From assembly GCA_017618495.1 (NCBI GenBank), contig JAFZUD010000175.1:1-10328 (forward strand): DNA of 10,328 bases, given 5' to 3'. Shown piece after piece: positions 1-7,750 of this stretch; the first letter of the stretch is position 1, and each line of letters starts with the position of its first letter. Below the pieces are notes generated by a model. The model was given only the letters and a program-made list of their open reading frames with translations, searched no databases and had not been told where the DNA came from. The position numbers and the translations under genes were made by a program. Source of the stretch: Bacilli bacterium. Lineage in GTDB: Bacteria; Bacillota_I; Bacilli_A; RFN20; CAG-826.

Positions 1-79
1 AAAGCACGCTTTTTATCGGTTTTTAGAAAGAATTTTTGGTCAAAGTACAAAAAGTAAGAAGTCGTCGCAACAAAAAGAA

Positions 80-529
80 CTATTTTCTTTTTGAGGCAAA
101 GAAGTCCTTAAGAAGAGCGTCGCACTCCTCTTTTAGGATGTCGCCATAGACGAGAGGCCTCTCGTGGCTGCATGGCGAATCAAAGACGAAATAGTTAGAA
201 ACGATCGCGCCATCTTTCTCGTCTCTAGAACCAAAAACAACCTTAGAAACGCGGCTTTGAAGAATCGCACCAGAACACATAAGGCATGGTTCTAATGTTA
301 CGTATAATGTGGCGCCGTCTAATCTCCAATTGCCCAAAGTCTTTTCAGCGTCTTTGATGGCCTCAATTTCGGCGTGGGAAGATATATCAAATTTGGATTC
401 GCGTTTGTTAAAGCCTTTGCCGATGATTTTGTCGTTCAAAACTACAACGGCGCCAACTGGAATTTCTCCAGCAAAACCTGCTTCTTTTGCAAGTTCGTAG
501 GCAATTTTCATGTAATCCAAATCAGTCAT
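80..529 (-). CDS. tadA: tRNA-specific adenosine deaminase TadA (tRNA A34 to I34)
   Basis: This cytosolic zinc deaminase converts the wobble adenosine of tRNA-Arg(ACG) to inosine. The 149-residue product shows the cytidine/deoxycytidylate deaminase fold signature: H52-A53-E54 (zinc ligand His and the proton-shuttling Glu) and P81-C82-L-M-C85 (the two zinc-ligand cysteines). The flanking blocks EIPVGAVVV (22-30) and GNWRLDGATLYVTLEPC are typical of TadA, and length is close to the family norm. The frame opens further upstream at a GTG (547), but that lies inside the SRP RNA terminal stem. The ATG at 529 gives the usual TadA N-terminus (MTDLDYMKIAYELAKEAG), so I chose it. No Shine-Dalgarno precedes it; the ATG at 511 is an alternative start, also without one. 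It probably shares a transcript with the SRP RNA gene just upstream. Association of tadA with the SRP RNA gene is also known in Bacillus, though in the opposite order. The stop is TAG. Confidence 0.95.
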   Translation of the reverse strand: MTDLDYMKIAYELAKEAGFAGEIPVGAVVVLNDKIIGKGFNKRESKFDISSHAEIEAIKDAEKTLGNWRLDGATLYVTLEPCLMCSGAILQSRVSKVVFGSRDEKDGAIVSNYFVFDSPCSHERPLVYGDILKEECDALLKDFFASKRK

Positions 530-541
530 ATAAGAGGATAA

Positions 542-622
542 AACCACCGCACAGGGGACCCTAACTTATGGCTGCTACCTTCCGGTCCTGACCAGGTTCG
601 AGAGGCTCTCCTCGCGATGGCT
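542..622 (-). ncRNA. ffs: Small signal recognition particle RNA (4.5S-type, no Alu domain)
   Basis: This is the RNA core of the signal recognition particle; it binds Ffh and FtsY for cotranslational targeting of membrane proteins. The conserved domain IV hairpin lies at 593-570 on the minus strand: GGUCAGG, closing pairs A586-U577, C585-G578 and C584-G579, a GGAA tetraloop at 583-580, then AGCAGCC. The asymmetric and symmetric loop bases that contact the Ffh M domain are intact. The ends were set by a 9-bp terminal stem (622-614 with 550-542, including G-U pairs), which also fits the expected start 6-7 bases after the TATAAT box. The size of about 81 nt is the short form. A serS terminator sits only about 30 bases upstream, leaving no room for the Alu domain found in Bacillus scRNA. 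The core identification is near certain; the exact 5' and 3' ends are inferred from pairing. Confidence 0.93.
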
Positions 623-627
623 CATAT

Positions 628-633
628 ATTATA
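628..633 (-). promoter_or_regulatory. -10 box of the SRP RNA (and probably tadA) promoter
   Basis: A perfect TATAAT reads on the minus strand, 6-7 bases before the first base of the SRP terminal stem. The region 17 bases further upstream is the T-run of the serS terminator (TTTTTT, 656-651), a poor match to TTGACA, so the -35 element is weak or absent. The promoter restarts transcription directly behind the serS terminator. Confidence 0.7.
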
Positions 634-650
634 GGGAAGGAGAGACATAT

Positions 651-678
651 AAAAAAGAGGGACCTTTTTAGGCCCCTC
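651..678 (-). terminator. Rho-independent terminator after serS
   Basis: On the minus strand, GAGGGGCC (678-671), a 6-base loop TAAAAA and GGTCCCTC (664-657) form an 8-bp stem with one G-T pair, followed directly by six T (656-651). It lies 15 bases after the serS stop codon and should end the yaaA-to-serS operon. Confidence 0.92.
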
Positions 679-692
679 GTTTTGTTTTGTCT

Positions 693-1976
693 TTATTTCT
701 TAATAGGTTTAAGGACAGAGATGCCGCCCATGAATGGACGGAGAACCTCAGGAATGACAACCGAACCGTCAGCCTGCTGGTTCTGCTCAAGGAGAGCTGG
801 GAAGATTCGGGAAGTGGCCAAGCCGGAACCGTTAAGGGTGTGGCAGAAGTGCATCTTGCCTTCCTTATCCTTATATCTGATCATGCCGCGTCTGGCCTGG
901 TAATCTCTGGCGTTAGAGACGCTCGAGACTTCCTTATAGATCTTCATGGACGGGATCCAAACCTCGATATCATAGGTTCTGGCCATGGAGTGGGAGCAAT
1001 CGCCAGCGGCGAGTTTGTCGAGCTGGTAGCAAAGGCCAAGCCCTTCAACTAAGGCCTGGGCTTTCTTGACGAGCTCATCAAAGGCTTTATCGGAGCCATC
1101 ATCGGTGGTGTATTGGACCATTTCAACTTTGTTGAACTGGTAGCCACGGATCATGCCTCTTTCTTCGGTACGATAGGAGCCAGCTTCCTTACGGTAGCAT
1201 GGGGTGTAAGCGAAATATTTCTTTGGAAGGTCGTCTTCAGAGAGAACTTCGTCTCTATGAAGGTTCACAAGAGCGGTCTCGGCGGTTGGAAGAATGAACT
1301 TCTTTGGTTCGGTACCTTCAAGCCAGAAGACATCTTCTTTGAATTTTGGGAACTGGCCGGCGGTGTAGCCGCTTTGTTCGTTAAGGATGTGTGGCGGAAG
1401 GATCATCTCATAGCCATCGGCAAGGTGGCAAGAGATGAAGTAGTTAACAAGGGCCCACTCTAAGCGAGCGCCTAAGTTGGTGTAGACCCAGGTGCCGGTG
1501 CCAGAGATCTTGGCGCCTCTCTTATAGTCGATTAAGCCAAGGGATTCGGCGAGTTCGACGTGATCTTTTGGGGTGAAGCCATCGAAGGTTGGTTCTTTTC
1601 CAAAGTGATAGAAAGGTTTGTTGTTCTCTTTTCCGCCAGCGACTAAATCGTCATCTGGAAGGTTTGGAAGGACTTCGATCTGGGCTTTGATTTCCTTTTC
1701 GATTCCATCAAGCTCGGTCTCTTTGTCTTTGTTCTCGGCAGCGAGGGCTTTGACCTTAGCGAATAAGGCTTGGACGTCTCCGCCTTCTTTCTTAACTTGA
1801 GGGACAGATTTGGATAAACGGTTCTGTTCGGCTTTGTTGGCCTCAACTTCTTTTAGAAGTTCCCTTCTTTTGACGAACATCTTAAGAAGCGGTTCTGGAT
1901 CAAAGTCCCAGAGCTTCTTTTTAAGAGCCTCTTTGACATACTCAGGCTTGCTTTCGATAAGCTTGGCATCAATCAT
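693..1976 (-). CDS. serS: Seryl-tRNA synthetase (class II)
   Basis: It charges tRNA-Ser (and tRNA-Sec if present) with serine in two ATP-dependent steps in the cytosol. The 427-residue product has the family architecture. An N-terminal helical arm (about 30-100, rich in K/E heptads) binds the long variable arm of tRNA-Ser. The class II catalytic core follows: motif 1 region about 171-200, the serine-binding TAE at 231-233, motif 2 around YRKEAGSYRTEERGMIRG (261-278) and motif 3 NGSGLATSR (382-390) with its ATP-binding Arg390. Motif 3 reads LATSR instead of the LAVGR of B. subtilis and E. coli; this is a tolerated variation in the family. The ATG start at 1976 overlaps the stop of the preceding gene (ATGA) and has an SD GGAGG about nine bases upstream, inside that gene. 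The stop is TAA, followed by a strong terminator. Confidence 0.97.
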   Translation of the reverse strand: MIDAKLIESKPEYVKEALKKKLWDFDPEPLLKMFVKRRELLKEVEANKAEQNRLSKSVPQVKKEGGDVQALFAKVKALAAENKDKETELDGIEKEIKAQIEVLPNLPDDDLVAGGKENNKPFYHFGKEPTFDGFTPKDHVELAESLGLIDYKRGAKISGTGTWVYTNLGARLEWALVNYFISCHLADGYEMILPPHILNEQSGYTAGQFPKFKEDVFWLEGTEPKKFILPTAETALVNLHRDEVLSEDDLPKKYFAYTPCYRKEAGSYRTEERGMIRGYQFNKVEMVQYTTDDGSDKAFDELVKKAQALVEGLGLCYQLDKLAAGDCSHSMARTYDIEVWIPSMKIYKEVSSVSNARDYQARRGMIRYKDKEGKMHFCHTLNGSGLATSRIFPALLEQNQQADGSVVIPEVLRPFMGGISVLKPIKK

Positions 1977-2992
1977 TTTTGATTTTCCTCCGTCTTTTTT
2001 ATTAAGGACTCATACAGTCCTTTGAGTTTTTCTCCTAAGACGCTTAGGGAATTCTCCCTAGCCATCTTGTACCCCTGCATTATAATCGCGTTGTCTTTCG
2101 AAATGGACAACGAGTCGATGATTTTTGCGGCTTCCGTCACGTCGGCTGGGGCGTAGCAGTTGATTCCGCCTTGAAGAATGCCGCTTCCTCTTGTTTTTCC
2201 TATGTGAATAATTGGGGCTTTGGCAGCCATCGCTTCGAGCTCTTCGACGGGTTGCGATATCGCTTCCCCGTATTCAACGAAGCAGACCGCTCCGCTGATG
2301 CCACTGCGGTAAACGTCGTCTTCCGTAACCCCGCAGAAACGGAGGTTGCTCGGCGATTGTTTGTTGAGCTTTTTGAGTCCTCCTTCGCCGATTTTACTCG
2401 TTGAGCCAAAGAAGAAGAAAATCATATTTGGCGTGAGTTCTGCAAGGATTTTTGCTTTTTCGATGGACTTTTTGTCATCTAAATCGCCCACCGACATCGC
2501 GTACTTCGCGTCCTTTGGAAGCTTGAAGTATCTTGGGAAGATCTGAGCCTCAATTGGGTCGAGTTCCTCAAACCTAGCGAGGTTGACGCCAGGAGGAAGG
2601 ACCTCGATGTTTTGGCTCTGGAATCCACATTGGAACAAAAGGTTTTTGGCTGAGAGGCTTGGTACCAGAATCAGATCGGCGTCATTAAGCATCTTAAGCG
2701 ACTTTTGCGGGAGGCTATAGAAATTCTCCGGACTCCTTTCTAAGTAACGACAGAAAGGGTCGCTTTCGGCATATAAGGCACTGACGACAACCGGGTAGCC
2801 TTCAGCTTTTGCTTCGTGCGCTTTCGCCTCGTCGATAGGCGATAAGAAATGACAGACATCAGGTTCGGCGAAGATGCTTTCAACCCACTTGATGTTGTTG
2901 AGTTCGAGCGCGCCTTTGATGCTTTTTCTAAGACGCGTCCCCTCAAATATGTCATTTCGCGCCCCAGGGACGAAGCGCACTAAGATTTTCAT
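1973..2992 (-). CDS. Putative GT4-like (GT-B fold) glycosyltransferase
   Basis: The 339-residue product has no signal peptide or membrane segment and resembles a short, divergent member of glycosyltransferase family 4. Supporting blocks are ADLILVPSLSAKNLL (105-119) and NIEVLPPGVN (128-137), which correspond to the end of the N-terminal Rossmann domain and the linker. IFFFFGS (191-197), LRFCGVTEDDV (217-227) and EYGEAISQPVEELEAMAAKAPII (240-262, quoted in two halves: EYGEAISQPV, then EELEAMAAKAPII) correspond to the C-terminal nucleotide-sugar-binding domain. The family EX7E motif is altered: the second Glu (E253 in LEAMA) is present, but its expected partner eight residues earlier is Ile245, with Glu243 two positions further away. 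Substrate cannot be told; a cell-surface glycolipid or polysaccharide role is only a guess. It starts 2 bases after the gyrA stop without an SD and overlaps serS by 4 bases, so translation is probably coupled to gyrA. The stop is TGA. Confidence 0.7.
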   Translation of the reverse strand: MKILVRFVPGARNDIFEGTRLRKSIKGALELNNIKWVESIFAEPDVCHFLSPIDEAKAHEAKAEGYPVVVSALYAESDPFCRYLERSPENFYSLPQKSLKMLNDADLILVPSLSAKNLLFQCGFQSQNIEVLPPGVNLARFEELDPIEAQIFPRYFKLPKDAKYAMSVGDLDDKKSIEKAKILAELTPNMIFFFFGSTSKIGEGGLKKLNKQSPSNLRFCGVTEDDVYRSGISGAVCFVEYGEAISQPVEELEAMAAKAPIIHIGKTRGSGILQGGINCYAPADVTEAAKIIDSLSISKDNAIIMQGYKMARENSLSVLGEKLKGLYESLIKKTEENQK

Positions 2993-2994
2993 GT

Positions 2995-5640
2995 TTATTC
3001 GACTTGGTCTGGAGTTGGGTTATTCTCTGGAACGACCTCTTCAGCGGTCTCCTCGGCTGGAACCTCTTCCTCAAGATCGGCCTCATCAACGTGAGGAACG
3101 ATGGCGAAGGAAGCGACTTTGTTGCCCTTGTCGAGGTTGATGATCTTAACACCAACGGTGTTACGACCAGCGATATGGATCTGGGATAATGGCGTTCTGA
3201 TAACGATGCCTTTGTTGGTGATGACCATAAGGTCTTCGTCACCATGAATGCAACGCATGCCGGTAAGTTCGCCATTCTTGACGTTGGTCTTGAGAGTTAA
3301 GACACCCTTAGCGCCTCTAGAGGTGCGGCGGTAGCCGTCATAGTGGCGGGTGGTTCCGTCTTCTTGTGGGACTTCGGTCTCTTCAGCGTAGCTGATCTTT
3401 CCGTAACCGAGAGTGGTTAAGACAAGGATTTTGTCGCCTTCGAGAGAGGTGGTGGCATCAACAAGGTGGGAGCCATCTTTGAGGTCCATGCCGGTGACGC
3501 CGGCTGCGCTTCTGCCCATCGCGCGAACTTGATCTTCGCTGAAGGAGCAAACTTTACCGTTGCTGGAAGCAAGGCCAATAACAGCGTGGCCATCGGTCTT
3601 TTTGACACAGAGGAGTTCATCGCCATCTCTGAGGGTAAGAGCCTTCTTACCGTTGCTATGGATGGATTCGAACTCAGCCATGGTGGTTCTCTTGACGACG
3701 CCGTGGACGGTAACGAAGAAGAGGTAGTTCTCGGCGCCGTACTCGTCAGCTGGGACGATGGCGACGACCTTCTCTTCCTGGTCGAGGTTAAGGAGGTTGA
3801 TGGCTGGCATGCCTTTGGAGTCTCTGGCTCCGTCTGGGATCATGTAGCCACGCATTCTGTAGACCTTACCGAAGGATGTGAAGAACATGATGTCGGTGTG
3901 GGTCTTGGTGTGGAGCATCAAGTGGACGGTGTCGCCGCTGGTGGTGGTTAAGCCCTTAACGCCACGGCCGCCTCTGTTCTGGGTGCGGAAGGTCTGGTCG
4001 TTCATTCTCTTGACGTAGCCGTTCTTGGTGAGAACAACGATGATGTCTTCCTGTGGAAGGAGATCTTCGTTCTCGATTGAAGCGGCTTCATCGGAGATTT
4101 GAGTCATACGTTCATCGCCGAAACGATCGCGGATCTGCAAGAGTTCTTCGATCATGAGGTCGATGATGTTCTTCTTGTCGCTAAGCAAGAAGTTGTAGTG
4201 TTCGATGTTCTTGACGAGTTCGGCGTGCTCGGCTTGGAGTTTCTCTTGCTCTAAGCCTTGGAGACGACGGAGAGTCATGGCTAAGATAGCGTCGATCTGA
4301 GGTTTGGATAATCCAAATTTCTCCGACAATTTCGCACTGGATTCTTCATCGGTCTTGCTGCCACGGATGATGTGGATGACCTCGTCGATGTTGTCGTGGG
4401 CGAGGATCAAACCGACAACGATATGGTCTCTGTCGCTGTCTCTCTTGAGAAGGAATTTGGTTCTTCTGGTGAGGACGTCGATCTGGAATTCGTTATATCT
4501 CTCGATGAGTTCTTTCATCGAAAGGATCTTTGGTTCGCCGTTGACTAAGCAAAGGTTGATGACACCATAGGTGATCTGCATTGAGGTGTGCTTGAGAAGG
4601 TTGTTGGCAACGACCTCTGGGATGAAGTCTTTCTTGACCTCGATGACGACACGGGTGCCTTCTTTGTTGGATTCATCTCTGGTATCAGAGATGCCGTCGA
4701 TGACTTTATCACGGGCAAGGGTGGCCATGTTTTCGATCATGGCGGCCTTGTTTACCTGATATGGGGTCTCGGTGATGATGATGCGGGATCTGCCACCGTT
4801 AGTTTCCTCGGTGTGGAACTTGGAACGGATGGCAACGGTGCCAGTGCCGGTGGTGAAGTAGTCGGCGATGCCTTTTCTGCCAAGGATGACGCCGCCAGTT
4901 GGGAAGTCAGGACCGTAGATGTAGTTCTGCATGAGCTCAAGAGGGGTGATCTCTGGGGTGCGGGCAACGGCGATACAGGCGTTGATGGCCTCAGTAAGGT
5001 TGTGGGTTGGCATGTTGGTGGCCATACCGACAGCGATACCTTCGGAACCGTTGACTAAGAGGTTAGGGAAGCGGCTTGGGAGGACGGATGGTTCTTGTTC
5101 GGTGCCATCGTAGTTGCCGACAAAGTCGACGGTGTCCTTATCAAGATCGCGGACCATTTCGACCGCAAGGCGGTTCATTCTGGCCTCGGTGTAACGCATA
5201 GCAGCGGCTTCGTCGCCATCGATGGAACCGAAGTTACCATGACCATCGACAAGGGTGTAACGCATCGCGAATGGCTGAGCCATACGGACGAGGGTGCCAT
5301 AAAGGGCGGAGTCGCCGTGTGGGTGATATTTACCCATGACGTCACCAACGATACGAGCGCTCTTCTTATATGGTTTGCCAGGCTGCATGCCTGATTCGTT
5401 CATGCCATAGATGATACGTCTTTGAACTGGCTTCAAACCGTCTCTGACATCAGGAATAGCACGAGCTTCGATGACGGACATTGAGTAGGAGAGGAATGCC
5501 GTCTGGACTTCGTTTGTGATTTCTCTGTCAATGAGACCTGCGGTGATGCCGGCTACGATGCCAGGGGCTTCAACCGACTCATTGGCTTCGCCTTCAACTT
5601 CTTCGTTTTCGGCGTCTAATTTCATTTCTTCGTCTGCCAT
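2995..5640 (-). CDS. gyrA: DNA gyrase subunit A
   Basis: This is the breakage-reunion subunit of the A2B2 gyrase that introduces negative supercoils. The 881 residues comprise a charged N-terminal extension (about 1-35), the winged-helix/tower cleavage core (about 36-530) with catalytic Tyr150 in RYTEARM, and a C-terminal beta-pinwheel (about 532-850). The pinwheel carries the GyrA box QNRGGRG (554-560), which marks it as gyrase rather than topoisomerase IV ParC. An acidic tail follows (851-881); in E. coli such a tail tunes DNA wrapping. In the quinolone-determining region the motif is HPHGDSALYG (106-115). Ser111 matches E. coli Ser83, but Gly115 stands where Asp87 (or Glu) is usual. The start is an ATG with AAAGGA upstream in the 18-base gap after gyrB; the stop is TAA. 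Next to gyrB and recF, identification is secure. Confidence 0.98.
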   Translation of the reverse strand: MADEEMKLDAENEEVEGEANESVEAPGIVAGITAGLIDREITNEVQTAFLSYSMSVIEARAIPDVRDGLKPVQRRIIYGMNESGMQPGKPYKKSARIVGDVMGKYHPHGDSALYGTLVRMAQPFAMRYTLVDGHGNFGSIDGDEAAAMRYTEARMNRLAVEMVRDLDKDTVDFVGNYDGTEQEPSVLPSRFPNLLVNGSEGIAVGMATNMPTHNLTEAINACIAVARTPEITPLELMQNYIYGPDFPTGGVILGRKGIADYFTTGTGTVAIRSKFHTEETNGGRSRIIITETPYQVNKAAMIENMATLARDKVIDGISDTRDESNKEGTRVVIEVKKDFIPEVVANNLLKHTSMQITYGVINLCLVNGEPKILSMKELIERYNEFQIDVLTRRTKFLLKRDSDRDHIVVGLILAHDNIDEVIHIIRGSKTDEESSAKLSEKFGLSKPQIDAILAMTLRRLQGLEQEKLQAEHAELVKNIEHYNFLLSDKKNIIDLMIEELLQIRDRFGDERMTQISDEAASIENEDLLPQEDIIVVLTKNGYVKRMNDQTFRTQNRGGRGVKGLTTTSGDTVHLMLHTKTHTDIMFFTSFGKVYRMRGYMIPDGARDSKGMPAINLLNLDQEEKVVAIVPADEYGAENYLFFVTVHGVVKRTTMAEFESIHSNGKKALTLRDGDELLCVKKTDGHAVIGLASSNGKVCSFSEDQVRAMGRSAAGVTGMDLKDGSHLVDATTSLEGDKILVLTTLGYGKISYAEETEVPQEDGTTRHYDGYRRTSRGAKGVLTLKTNVKNGELTGMRCIHGDEDLMVITNKGIVIRTPLSQIHIAGRNTVGVKIINLDKGNKVASFAIVPHVDEADLEEEVPAEETAEEVVPENNPTPDQVE

Positions 5641-5658
5641 AATCGTTTCCTTTCTCCA

Positions 5659-7746
5659 TTAAATATCCAGGTTCTGCACGAATTTTGCGTTTTTGATGAT
5701 GAATTCGCGACGTGGCTCAACATCGTCTCCCATGAGATCGGTGAAGGCTTTGTCAGCCATAGCGGCATCATCGATGGTGATGCGGATCATCTTACGTGCA
5801 GCCGGGTCCATGGTGGTCTCCCAAAGCTGTTGGGCGTCCATTTCGCCAAGACCTTTGTAACGCTGGAATGGGTAACCGGCTTTGAGCTGAAGCCCTTTCT
5901 TGAGCTGCTCAAGCTGGTCATCGTTATAGGCGTAGTAGGCTTGGCCTTTGTATTCGACTTTATAGAGCGGTGGCTGAGCAATATAAACATAGCCGCCGTC
6001 GATAAGAGGTTTCATGAAGCGGTAGAAGAAGGTCAAAAGAAGGATTCTGATGTGATCGCCGTCGACATCAGCATCGGTCATGATGACGATCTTGTGATAT
6101 CTGATCTTGCTGACATCGAATTGTTCGCGGATGCCAGCGCCGATAGCGGTGATCATATTACCGATTTCAGCGTTCTTGAAGATTCTCTCTTCGGTCGCTT
6201 TCTCGACGTTAAGGATCTTACCTCTCAAAGGCAAGATAGCCTGGGTCTTTCTGTCTCTGCCGACCTTAGCGGAGCCGCCTGCCGAGTTACCCTCAACGAT
6301 GTAGAGCTCGCATTCTTCTGGGACGCGGCTAGAGCAATCGGCAAGTTTGCCAGGAAGGGTGGTGATGCCAAGAGCGGTCTTTCTTGTTGCCTCACGGGCA
6401 GCCTGCGCGGCCACACGGCCTTTGGCAGCGATGCGGACCTTGGCGATGATGGCTTTGGCCTGATCTGGATGCTCGAGAAGGTATTGTTCGAATTGCTCAG
6501 AGACGACAGCGTTGACGATTGGTCTGACTTCGCTGTTTCCGAGTTTGGTCTTGGTTTGTCCTTCGTATTGTGGGTTTGGATGCTTGACCGAGATGACGCA
6601 GGTAAGACCTTCGCGGCAGTCTTCGGTGGTGAAGTTGTTTTCTTTCTCCTCAAGGAGTTTGAACTTTCTGGCGTAGTTGTTGATGACTTTGCTCAAAGCT
6701 TTGTTGAAGCCATCGACGTGGGTGCCGCCTTCTTTGGTGGAGATGTTGTTGCAGAAGGAATAAACGCCGTCGTTGCTGTAGTAGTCGGTCCATTGCATGG
6801 AGACTTCAGCGTAGATGATCTCTTTGGTAACGCCATCGAGAAGGGTGACTTCCTCAGCGCCGTGCGCGTAAATAACGTCGGCGTTGATGGTATTCTTTCC
6901 TTGGTTAATGAAGGAAACGTACTCTTTAATACCGCCATTGAACTGGAAAGTCTCGCTCATTGGGATATCAGGGCGTTTGTCGGTTAAGGTGATTTTGACG
7001 CCACCGTTTAAGAAAGCCATCTGACGGAGGTGGTTCTTGATGGTTTCGTAGTTATAAGTGGTGGTCTCGGTGAAAATGTCGGCGTCTGGTTTGAAGTGGA
7101 CGGTTGTGCCGTGTTCTTCTTCCTTGCAGGTTCCGATTTTCTTTAAGTGCTCGACGATCTTGCCACCGTCGACGAATTTGACGTAGTAGATACCACCGGC
7201 TTTGCGAACGGTGACTTCGCAGAGAGTGGAAAGGGCGTTGACGACCGAAGCGCCGACACCATGTAAACCGCCAGAGACTTTGTAGCCTCCGCCTTCGCCG
7301 AACTTACCGCCGGCGTGAAGGATGGTATAAGCGGTTTCGACGCCAGATAAACCTGATTTGGCGACGATATCGACTGGAATACCACGTCCGTTATCGCTAA
7401 CTGTGATGGAATTATCTTTTTCAATGTAGACCTGAATGTCATCGCAATATCCCGCAAGGGCTTCATCGATCGCGTTGTCGACGATTTCCCAGACGAGGTG
7501 GTGGAGACCGGCTGCTGCGGTGGTGGCGATGTACATGCCAGGACGCTTTCTGACAGCTTCAAGTCCTTCGAGAACCTGGATGTTTTCCGCTGTGTAGTTC
7601 TCGTCCGCTTTGACTAAGCCTTTTTCGTCGATGTCGTTTTCCCTTTTATACTGGAAACGATCTTCTTCGGCTATCTCTGAAGCGGTTTGGTCGGCTTGTG
7701 GCTGCTCAGGAGCGGCTTCAAGCTTCTTTTCTTCTTCGTTTACCAT
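5659..7746 (-). CDS. gyrB: DNA gyrase subunit B
   Basis: This is the ATPase subunit of gyrase. The 695 residues include a GHKL ATPase domain: IVDNAIDEALAGY (88-100) with the Mg-binding Asn91, SDNGRGIPVD (117-126) and the glycine-rich lid VSGGLHGVGAS (157-167). A transducer domain follows, then a TOPRIM domain with catalytic Glu485 in VEGNSAGGSAK and the metal-binding Asp558/560/562 (DADVD). The C-terminal block RYKGLGEMDAQQLWETTMDP (629-648) completes the family pattern. Two features stand out. About 50 charged residues precede the usual GyrB beginning (YTAENIQVLEGLEAVRKRPG), making the protein about 50 residues longer than typical for Firmicutes. Residue 487 is Asn where EGDSAGG is near universal. 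The start is supported by a perfect AAGGAGG (7760-7754) that overlaps the end of recF. The stop is TAA, 18 bases before gyrA. Confidence 0.98.
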   Translation of the reverse strand: MVNEEEKKLEAAPEQPQADQTASEIAEEDRFQYKRENDIDEKGLVKADENYTAENIQVLEGLEAVRKRPGMYIATTAAAGLHHLVWEIVDNAIDEALAGYCDDIQVYIEKDNSITVSDNGRGIPVDIVAKSGLSGVETAYTILHAGGKFGEGGGYKVSGGLHGVGASVVNALSTLCEVTVRKAGGIYYVKFVDGGKIVEHLKKIGTCKEEEHGTTVHFKPDADIFTETTTYNYETIKNHLRQMAFLNGGVKITLTDKRPDIPMSETFQFNGGIKEYVSFINQGKNTINADVIYAHGAEEVTLLDGVTKEIIYAEVSMQWTDYYSNDGVYSFCNNISTKEGGTHVDGFNKALSKVINNYARKFKLLEEKENNFTTEDCREGLTCVISVKHPNPQYEGQTKTKLGNSEVRPIVNAVVSEQFEQYLLEHPDQAKAIIAKVRIAAKGRVAAQAAREATRKTALGITTLPGKLADCSSRVPEECELYIVEGNSAGGSAKVGRDRKTQAILPLRGKILNVEKATEERIFKNAEIGNMITAIGAGIREQFDVSKIRYHKIVIMTDADVDGDHIRILLLTFFYRFMKPLIDGGYVYIAQPPLYKVEYKGQAYYAYNDDQLEQLKKGLQLKAGYPFQRYKGLGEMDAQQLWETTMDPAARKMIRITIDDAAMADKAFTDLMGDDVEPRREFIIKNAKFVQNLDI

Positions 7747-7750
7747 TCTG

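Noticed and set aside
1..79. Possible terminator downstream of tadA at the window edge (AAAAG, short loop, CTTT on the minus strand)
   Set aside because: The visible stem is about five mostly A-T pairs and is cut by the window end; it is too weak and incomplete to call. Nothing else is recognisable in these 79 bases.
545..547. Upstream GTG start for tadA that would add six residues
   Set aside because: The codon lies within the terminal stem of the SRP RNA, and the extra residues are not part of the TadA family; the ATG at 529 fits relatives.
3466..3951. Plus-strand open frame of 161 codons antisense to gyrA
   Set aside because: It is the mirror of a well-conserved gyrA C-terminal domain; the product is low-complexity with no family resemblance.
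5830..6987. Long plus-strand open frame of 385 codons antisense to gyrB
   Set aside because: It lies wholly inside gyrB, whose protein is conserved throughout. The antisense product has no recognisable domain and no matching ribosome site, and such frames arise from codon bias.
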